Shown: piece after piece, positions 57,791 through 64,000 of the stretch
Layout: each line of letters starts with the position of its first letter
Position numbering within the stretch: position 1 is the first letter of the stretch
From: Toxorhynchites rutilus septentrionalis
Lineage: Eukaryota; Arthropoda; Insecta; Diptera; Culicidae
DNA length: 64,000 nt
Assembly (NCBI RefSeq): GCF_029784135.1
Contig: NC_073744.1
Span: 70,110,593 to 70,174,592 of the forward strand
Direction of reading: 5' to 3'
The notes under the pieces: model-generated
What the model was told of the DNA's origin: nothing
The model's input: only the letters and a program-made list of their open reading frames with translations
Databases searched by the model: none
Translations under genes and position numbers: made by a program

Positions 57791-57971
57791 TGTAATATAC
57801 AACAAATTATCGGGAGATGAAATGTACACGATTAAATTCGGCTCTGTTACAGTTGAATTGCTAAATGAGCCTCATAAAAAAAACAAATAGGACAAAAAAA
57901 TGTCGTTGGACGAAATGATATATGTCCATAGTTCGGCATTTCTTCCCTCCTTGGAAAGACGATCAGCTTGT

Positions 57972-59170
57972 TCATTTCCTTGGATACCACAGTGATGTCC
58001 TTTCCCTTGATTCCAGCTTCAATGCTCTGTATCCAGGGTGTGGTATTCTAGATTTAGAGTGTAATTTGTATGACAACACGAGTGTGTTGATTATTACATT
58101 TAGAGAGAAATGAATGTCGGGTTTTGAACAGTTGATAATGTTGTGTATTGTTGATTGTGCGAATATCACACGGGGGTACTTATTTTCGTCATTCTGGAAT
58201 ACAAGCAAAGAGAAGATCACCGTCTTTCTGTTATGGTTACAAAGTGACATCGCAACAAGGAGAGCAGCTACTTCGGCTGCTGAGAAACTCGAACAAATGG
58301 ACGGCAATTGGAATTCTAGCTACGCATTGACCGCAAATATACCAGAACCTACTTTGTCACCATCAAAAGATCCAGTTGTGAATATTTTGCGATGAAAGGG
58401 GAACTCTTTATGCAGGTAGTGTTTGAATACGGCTGTGACTATGCCGTAGGCTTCTCCAGCTCTCACAGCATTTTTAATAGTCCAGTCAATTTTTGGCCCT
58501 TGATCATGCCATGATCGATTGCCAGCTCTGCTTAGGGGAGCAGACTACGGAAGAGTGACTTTCAAATGTCTTGAAGCCATTTGTTAGCTCTTATAGTAGT
58601 ATATGTAAGGTGTTGATATTTCTCGGATATTCGGATGGCTCGAGTGGTTAAGGTTTGGGTGAGGAACATATAAAAAAAAACTTAACCCGCCTCAGCGAGC
58701 ATGGCTTTTATTGGGATGGTCTTACAGAGTCCTGACGCGTATCTGAGAACGCTATGATAGCAAGAGATTGGTTTCACGTGCGCTTAAAAGACTGCGACCT
58801 CTTACTACTATCGTTAACCGAATGCGGTTTTTAATATCTGCTTTTGTCTTTCTGAAATGGTTTGTGAATGAAGGTTTACCACCCGTTTACATACCTAGGA
58901 TTAGGATTAGAGTTGATATGACTCGTTTAACGGGTGCAACATTATGTATGCATGGTTTAAGTTTTTTCTTGCAACAGTGAAGTATATTAGAGTATATTGG
59001 TTTGTCCAGTTGCTGTTAGCAGAAATTCCTTTTTGAACTTTTCTGCATGCAAGTAAATCATCTGCATATGCCAGTATTTTTATATTTTGAGGGATAACGT
59101 CAAAAACTGATTGCATTTCCATTAGGAAAAGTGTTGCCGAGAGAACAGAACCCTGTGGTACTCCGTTTTC
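57972..59170 (-). pseudogene. LINE RT and RNase H remnant
   Basis: The RT part shows a GVPQGSV-like sequence in another frame near 59140-59160, then MEMQSVFDVIPQNIKILAYADDLLA (residues split by frame changes), in which YADD is the catalytic box. A short stretch later follows VARKNLN. The RNase H part has FSAAEVAALLVAMSLC, a KTVIFS strand and a degenerate C-terminal half; the catalytic acidic residues are only partly visible. Frameshifts and stops occur throughout. Confidence 0.72.
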
Positions 59171-59486
59171 TCCGTTTTTTTTTCAGATAGTGTTGGGATA
59201 CTAAACCGCGACTCGCTGTGGTTCCGGTTTCTGGCGGGGTTTCTTCGATGTCCTCCTACCGTCGATCCAGCAGTCCAACACCTCAGGGAAATACAAGGGT
59301 AATTCACTCAATACTTAAACACGAGACTAGCGATTAAATGCAACGTTTATTCTCAACTGCTTATAACGAACTGTACAAATTTTATTGCACTTACATCTAA
59401 CTACAATTTACAGTAACAATACTTTTGAATAAATGAATTTGAATTTCCATGCCCCTTTTTAAAGTTATTCTCTGCTCCACTGACAA

Positions 59487-60230
59487 TTGGATAATATTTG
59501 TATAATATACATGGTACAGCAATATAAGATTAATACGAGCGAGCGAAACAAAAGACAAATAAGTTTTCCGCATACATTGTCACATGCACGACCCAGACCG
59601 AGATATATATTGCTCTTCTTCATGCGCTCCTTTTTTAGTCTTAGAAAACACTTTCCAACTTCATTGTGGGCCTGATTCTCGAATTCACTACGAATACACT
59701 TCACAGTGGAAAAGGAATGAAACGTATTCGCGATGACAACGGTACAGTGTCGACATCTGGATACGAGATTAGTTTCCCACTAAATTTATCATTATAATAT
59801 CAAATTATCTTCAGATGAATCTTTTGTATGAGATTATTATATCACATGAAGAAAACAAAGTTTTCCACTCACATTAAATACCAGTTTGATACGAAGAAGT
59901 TAATTTTCATTAATGATTTTTTATTTGAAAAGTGTTCATTCTGCCTGAGAACTCATTATTATCTTCGACACTTCACTAACTCGTAAAACGTAGTTCAATG
60001 GCGTGCCGTTTATTTCGTTTCCACCGTGAAGTGTATTCGAGAATCAGGCCCTGTATAATGGGATGAGGTGGTCGTGTAAAACAGCCTTGCGTTCTAGCCG
60101 GCCTTGGTTCGATCCCCGTTGTCGTCGTTTGGACTTTTTTTTGGGTGCAATCCCAAAAAAGATGGAAAAAGAAAAAAATGTAAGAGATGTCTGCTTCCAT
60201 ACATACAAACATTTTAAAGCGTTGGGGACA
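59487..60230 (+). mobile_element. tRNA-related SINE-like repeat, copy 2, split by a MITE
   Basis: Homologous to 2328-2720. The left block (ATTAATACGAGCGAGCGAAA at 59531) and the tRNA-like block with B box GGTTCGATCCCC at 60107-60118 are separated here by the insertion at 59668-60051. In copy 1 they are contiguous. Confidence 0.65.
59668..60051. mobile_element. MITE with 3-bp duplication
   Basis: Inverted ends start GGGCCTGATTCTCGAA and continue as TACACTTCAC.GTGG, with the left end carrying an extra 11 bp. TGT flanks each side (59665-59667, 60052-60054). The 384-bp interior includes the CGTAAAACG..AGTTCAATGGC hairpin module. A 3-bp duplication recalls the m3bp-type MITEs of mosquitoes. Confidence 0.82.
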
Positions 60231-60299
60231 GATGACATTATTTGCCTATTTGACGTTTCAAATTGCACTTATTTTCGCGTTACAAAAATATTGATTATA

Positions 60300-60980
60300 T
60301 TGTTGTGACTACACGAAATAACTGCACGCTTTTACACTACTGCAAGCGCCATATTAGCCTTGAGTTCCACACGGTGACCTTCACAGTCCGGGGACATGAC
60401 TTCCGGAGAATAAATTCGATTCAATGACTCCAATTTATCGTAACTTGATGAGACTGCTTTCCTTTCGCTGACTGCTACGGACTCGTTAGTTCCCTATGAC
60501 TCATTATCCACATTCAGGAGACTTAGACGGAGAACTTCCACTGCTTCGGACATTTCGGCTACACGATTGGTTTTCTCTGAGCAACGATGTGTTGCTTGAC
60601 AGGTTGTTGAGACATGGCCTCCCATTCCACAGGAACAGCACGTTCAACTTCATGCTGGATACGTAGGCTGGGTCATGTTGGCGACTGCACCGACTTCAGA
60701 GATGTACGACTAGACGATTTACTTTGGTCCTCCTCCCCTTTCTATTCGAAATGCTGCTAGTTTCGGAGACGACTGACTTGAGATTTCCTTATTTTGACAT
60801 AATGCTGCTTCCCAACTTTTAGCAATCGAGGTGTCTCTCGAATGTAAAATCAGCTTCGGTGAGTAAATTTTTCCGCAAGCAATTCTCGCAATTCCGCAAT
60901 TCTTCAATATTCTCTCTTAACACGAATTGTTCTATCTGACCAAACATGTTGTGACTACACGAAATAACTGCACGCTTTTC
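60300..60980 (-). repeat. Segment between two direct repeats, possibly LTR-element derived
   Basis: TGTTGTGACTACACGAAATA continuing into ACTGCACGCTTTT occurs at 60302 and again at about 60948. Both copies begin TGTTG, as many LTRs do. The minus strand between them has readable but interrupted frames of gag-like flavour (acidic and serine-rich helices). It may be a fragment of a retroelement or a simple duplication. Confidence 0.35.
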
Positions 60981-61770
60981 CACATACTGATAATAATTTT
61001 ATTTCAATTTATAAAAATGGGCAAGTAACAAAATAGGTTACTTCTATTCACTGAGATGGTGTGTCGATGAAAGAGGGCAAATCTGGTATCCCAGTCTACT
61101 TTGTTGTGCCAACTTGGTTCCAAAAAATGGTGTCGACAACGGTACCGATGTCGTTCCATTTTGCAATGATTTTGTCGACCTACCCTTCGTATTCGATAAC
61201 CAATTACGAGCTAACACTGTGCCAATCTGGCACCACGTCGACCGATTGAAATGCTGCTTGAATCTTATTATGGCTGTATTCATTGTTAAGAAATATAAAA
61301 CAGAAAATAAAAAAAACCATGGAAACCATGGACATTATTTATTTTATTAAGTAGATACGTATACATCATACAATACAAATCATTTTAGAACATACATTAG
61401 AAACTATTACATGGCTTCATATGATTCTGTACTATATGTCTTCCTCGCGGTAAGAATAAAATTAAAAATCATAATCAACTGTCAACTATATCTATCCACT
61501 CGTATCAGATACTATGGGAAATACGGTTTTACTAACATAATTTTCTATCGTTAACAGAAGCTGCACCTAACATACAGTATTCCAATTGGATCGGTCCCGG
61601 AATACGATTTCGATTTCCTACTTATAACAAACTGGTCGGCATATTATTATGCAAATAGAGAAAGGCTATCCTTCATTAATTGTAAATGGGCAAACGAAAG
61701 ATAATCTTGTCGATGTATTTGAACTTTTTCCAATCTTCATCACTGAAACGAAACATTAATACATTAAATT
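60981..61770. other. Unassigned stretch
   Basis: A GTTGGTTCCAAAA/TTTTTGGAACC-type near-symmetry is seen around 61109-61130, but there is no gene or element boundary. Confidence 0.3.
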
Positions 61771-62780
61771 TTGACGTAGAACTACGTCTTTCATTAAGGG
61801 TGTCAAATCAGAAAACAGGTCACGTTTTTATGAAATAAAGTTAACGTTAATAACTATTTTTGCCGCGAACGGATTTTGGCGATTTACATACTAAACGAAT
61901 CGGAAATTTCGTAAGATTTGTTCAATATGCCATACATTAGAATCCCCTGGTTAGTAAATGGTTAAAATTCATGAAAACTTTAAGCGTTTCTATTTTCCCA
62001 TACATTTGTTCTGTCCATTTGAGCGCTTTCCCGAACAGAGGTATCAATAACGAGCAACTTATTGACGACCAACGGAGGGGAAATCGTAGGATTTAAAGTC
62101 TCCGTGAACAAAGGAAAAGAAGAAGAATGAAGGAGAATACTTGCCTAGAGTATAAACAGTGGATCTCGTTGAGGCAAACTTTCATTCGGCATCGGACTGT
62201 TGAGTAATCCAGTTCACTTTGCTTTCGTTGCGCTTCGATCTAAGATTGGACCCCACCAGTGGTAATCCAACTTGGAAATCGTCGTTTGATTTTTCTGTTC
62301 GTTTTTCGCGTTATTCGTATCGTGTGTTCTTCTTTCCGCGTCATAAATTGGACGCTTCGCGTAGTGCGTGATGAGCAAGAAGAAGAGGAAGGCAGGCTCG
62401 AGCCCTGCATAAAACGAACGCATTGCCAGGGGCAGTAAAATTACGAGGTAAACGTCATCTAATGATGCACGCGGTGTTGGTGCAGTGAAAAGCGCTCGCA
62501 CTGAACCGAGCCTTCGCGAATGTGACACCGCACCGAACAACAGCGAAGTAGGCGATTTCGGCGCGTCGGTTGAAAATGTAAACGCCCAGGCAGCAACCAA
62601 AATCAAGCTCCCCCCGCTGGTGGTGAAGGCGGTCACTCTTGACAAACTCATCAGCGAATTCACATCGATGGGTGTTACAGCATAGTACAAGCTGTGTGGC
62701 ATAATTCAGTCTTTTTCCAAGCAGTTAACATTGTTTATTTTCCGTCTTCATACGGGCTTCGTTGGTGCCTTTGAGAATAC
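61771..62780 (+). mobile_element. Jockey-like LINE 5' region
   Basis: The likely 5' UTR begins somewhere between 61790 and 62180 (ATTCGGCATCGGACTG at 62183), followed by an ORF1-type protein remnant. A GACGTAGAACTACGTC box sits at 61773-61788. No RT follows in the window, so only the 5' part is present, unusual for a LINE insertion and suggesting later disruption. Confidence 0.45.
62371..62720 (+). pseudogene. LINE ORF1 (gag-like) N-terminal remnant
   Basis: The ATG at 62371 begins a very basic start (MSKKKRKAGSSPA) and hits a stop. After two more stops the frame is open from about 62454 to the stop at 62683, with KIKLPPLVVKAVTLDKLISE and FTSMGVTA. This matches my memory of Jockey-type ORF1 proteins of mosquitoes, where the LPP.VVK..LDKL segment precedes the RNA-binding region. 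A TAG then replaces a codon before YKLCGI. No zinc knuckles follow. Confidence 0.55.
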
Positions 62781-62884
62781 ATCAATGCATTAAACTGACG
62801 TTATGGCGAAGCAGACGTTAAGGTTATACACCAAAAAATTATTTAGGAAAACCAAGCATCTTGAATGCCTTACTGGAATGTTAT

Positions 62885-63195
62885 AAGTTATTTGGGTTCG
62901 CGTGCCAGTCGCAAAACTGCCTTCAACTAGGATTGCATTTGCGCTCGCTAATCGTGATCATAATGAAGCAAAGCTACTCTTTTAAAGGTTGTTGAGATTA
63001 ACAGAAAGAGATTATTTCGTTTATTTAGTCACCATGAAAGTAAATGTCGTTCTGGAATTTTGTGTGTGATTTGGTTTCGCTCGCCAGTAGTGAAACATTC
63101 TCCACTAAGAATGACAGATGCGCTTATCTTGAGCATGATAAAGTAATGCATCTTTTTTCGAGGCCGGTAATATTAACAGAAGCGTTTCTTTTGAG
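62885..63195 (+). repeat. Two diverged tandem units of about 185 bp
   Basis: TTCGCGTGCCAGTCGCAAAAC..ATTTGCGCTC..GTGATCATAATGAAG and TTCGCTCGCCAGTAGTGAAAC..AGATGCGCTT..GAGCATGATAAAGTA keep the same order, each ending in a TTAACAGAA box. They are old and non-coding. Confidence 0.6.
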
Positions 63196-63199
63196 AATA

Positions 63200-64000
63200 G
63201 CGCAAAATGATGAGAAATGTTTATATTGCTAGTAGTTTCAAGCCACCAATGTATGGCTCTGTATGCATGCTATGGTGAACGCTTGTTTGGCGCTTGGTTT
63301 ACGCTTAGTTTGTACGAACGATATCTAGAGGTGCGATTCCTTTGAGGCAATACTCAATAACATGTAGCATGATATTTGATACTTACAAGTGTTGTCATTG
63401 TTGTTGTTTACATGCGGTGCCAAAGATATATTGATGTAGTTATGAGATATGGAATAATGGTGCTGCTGCAACATGTATATAATCGACTGTAGCCGAGCAT
63501 ATGTCAATTTCGAAAAAGGCCACCGGAATAACCTTCGAGGTAAATTTTCAATGCATTGACATAAAATAAATTGCGACTACATAGATTACAGAAAATATTT
63601 TCCCCAAATTATATATCATACCTGTTGTCGCACTCAATGCAACACTTCCAGTGGAAACCTTTTGTTCATCCAATTTCAAGATCAACCAATCAAACAATTC
63701 ATTGAAGTTCCCGTCGATTTGATTTGACGTTTCACATGCCGGTCCAGTTAGAAAGCGAATGTCCTTTGATTTGCCATAATTTCAAGAAAGTTGACAACTC
63801 TCGTACAGATAGTGTTCTCCGAAAAAAAAACTAGGATCTTCTGTTGAGGAGGAAACTGTGAATGAACTCGAAGAGGTGATGTTGTGCCTCCTGGTAGTAT
63901 CAAATGTTTTGGAAGGTGTGGTTTCAAGTCGCGGATGATTTATTTATACCAAATAAGTTGAAAACGGGCAGAAACGAATCTGTTAGTTGCTCGTTGTTGA
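63200..64000. other. Unassigned right end of window
   Basis: No gene, RNA or element end recognised. Confidence 0.4.

Larger units (their letters stand above)
57412..59170 (-). mobile_element. I/LOA-type LINE fragment
   Basis: On the minus strand the order is reverse transcriptase (59170-58900), a linker, RNase H (58307-57972), then a 3' UTR with 61-bp tandem units (57630-57790). The box TGAGGCTCATTTAGC..AACTGTAACAGAGCC (57890-57840) links it to the UTR-only fragment at 8750-9195. RT followed by RNase H defines the I/LOA/R1 group. The 5' part is missing. Confidence 0.72.

Overview
This window looks like mosquito nuclear DNA, most likely Aedes (A. aegypti or a close relative). It is AT-rich, has no operons, and is packed with nested transposable elements. 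One insert at 28679-28949 matches, from memory, the Aedes tRNA-derived SINE Feilai. Two copies of an ITmD37E transposon, a group first described from mosquitoes, point the same way. The species assignment rests on recall of these families, not on a search.

Only one stretch looks like a host gene. A plus-strand first coding exon at 50231-50315 encodes a signal peptide and ends in a consensus GTAAGT donor in phase 1. It is preceded by about 0.7-0.9 kb of probable 5' UTR. No second exon could be found in the remaining 13.7 kb, so the gene has a very long first intron or the exon call is wrong.

Layout. 1-4.7 kb: a TA-flanked MITE, old repeats, a SINE-like repeat, then a mariner fused to a truncated ITmD37E. 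6-7.3 kb: a non-LTR retrotransposon reverse transcriptase. 7.4-8.7, 14.8-16.3 and 29.4-30.6 kb: three copies of a non-coding fold-back element. 9.6-12.2 kb: two internally deleted mariners around a low-repeat island. 12.6-13.9 kb: a complete-ended ITmD37E. 17-22.9 kb: LINE fragments, a mariner-like DNA-binding remnant and several MITEs, one of them hAT-like with an 8-bp duplication. 25-28.2 kb: a SINE with a 13-bp duplication and a BEL/Pao fragment split by a palindromic Tc1. 28.5-31.3 kb: Feilai, and an irritans-type mariner split by the fold-back element. 31.3-34.6 kb: low-repeat sequence. 34.6-38.4 kb: a large TIR element, MITEs and a Tc1 remnant. 40.9-44.6 kb: a TIR element holding a second mariner and a TTAA-flanked MITE. 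45-49 kb: repeats, a 17-bp minisatellite, a Helitron 3' end and a (TA)n tract. 49.4-50.3 kb: the exon. 51-64 kb: a mariner remnant, a Helitron 5' end, an hAT-like MITE, a LINE with RT and RNase H, a SINE split by a MITE, and a Jockey-like ORF1 fragment.

Every transposase or polymerase gene seen here is broken, so the elements appear to be relics or non-autonomous copies. I found no CRISPR array, no defence island and no convincing undescribed multi-gene system. The most unusual items are the fold-back family with its repeated CAATG target, the palindromic Tc1, and a recurring GACGTAG..CTACGTC motif.
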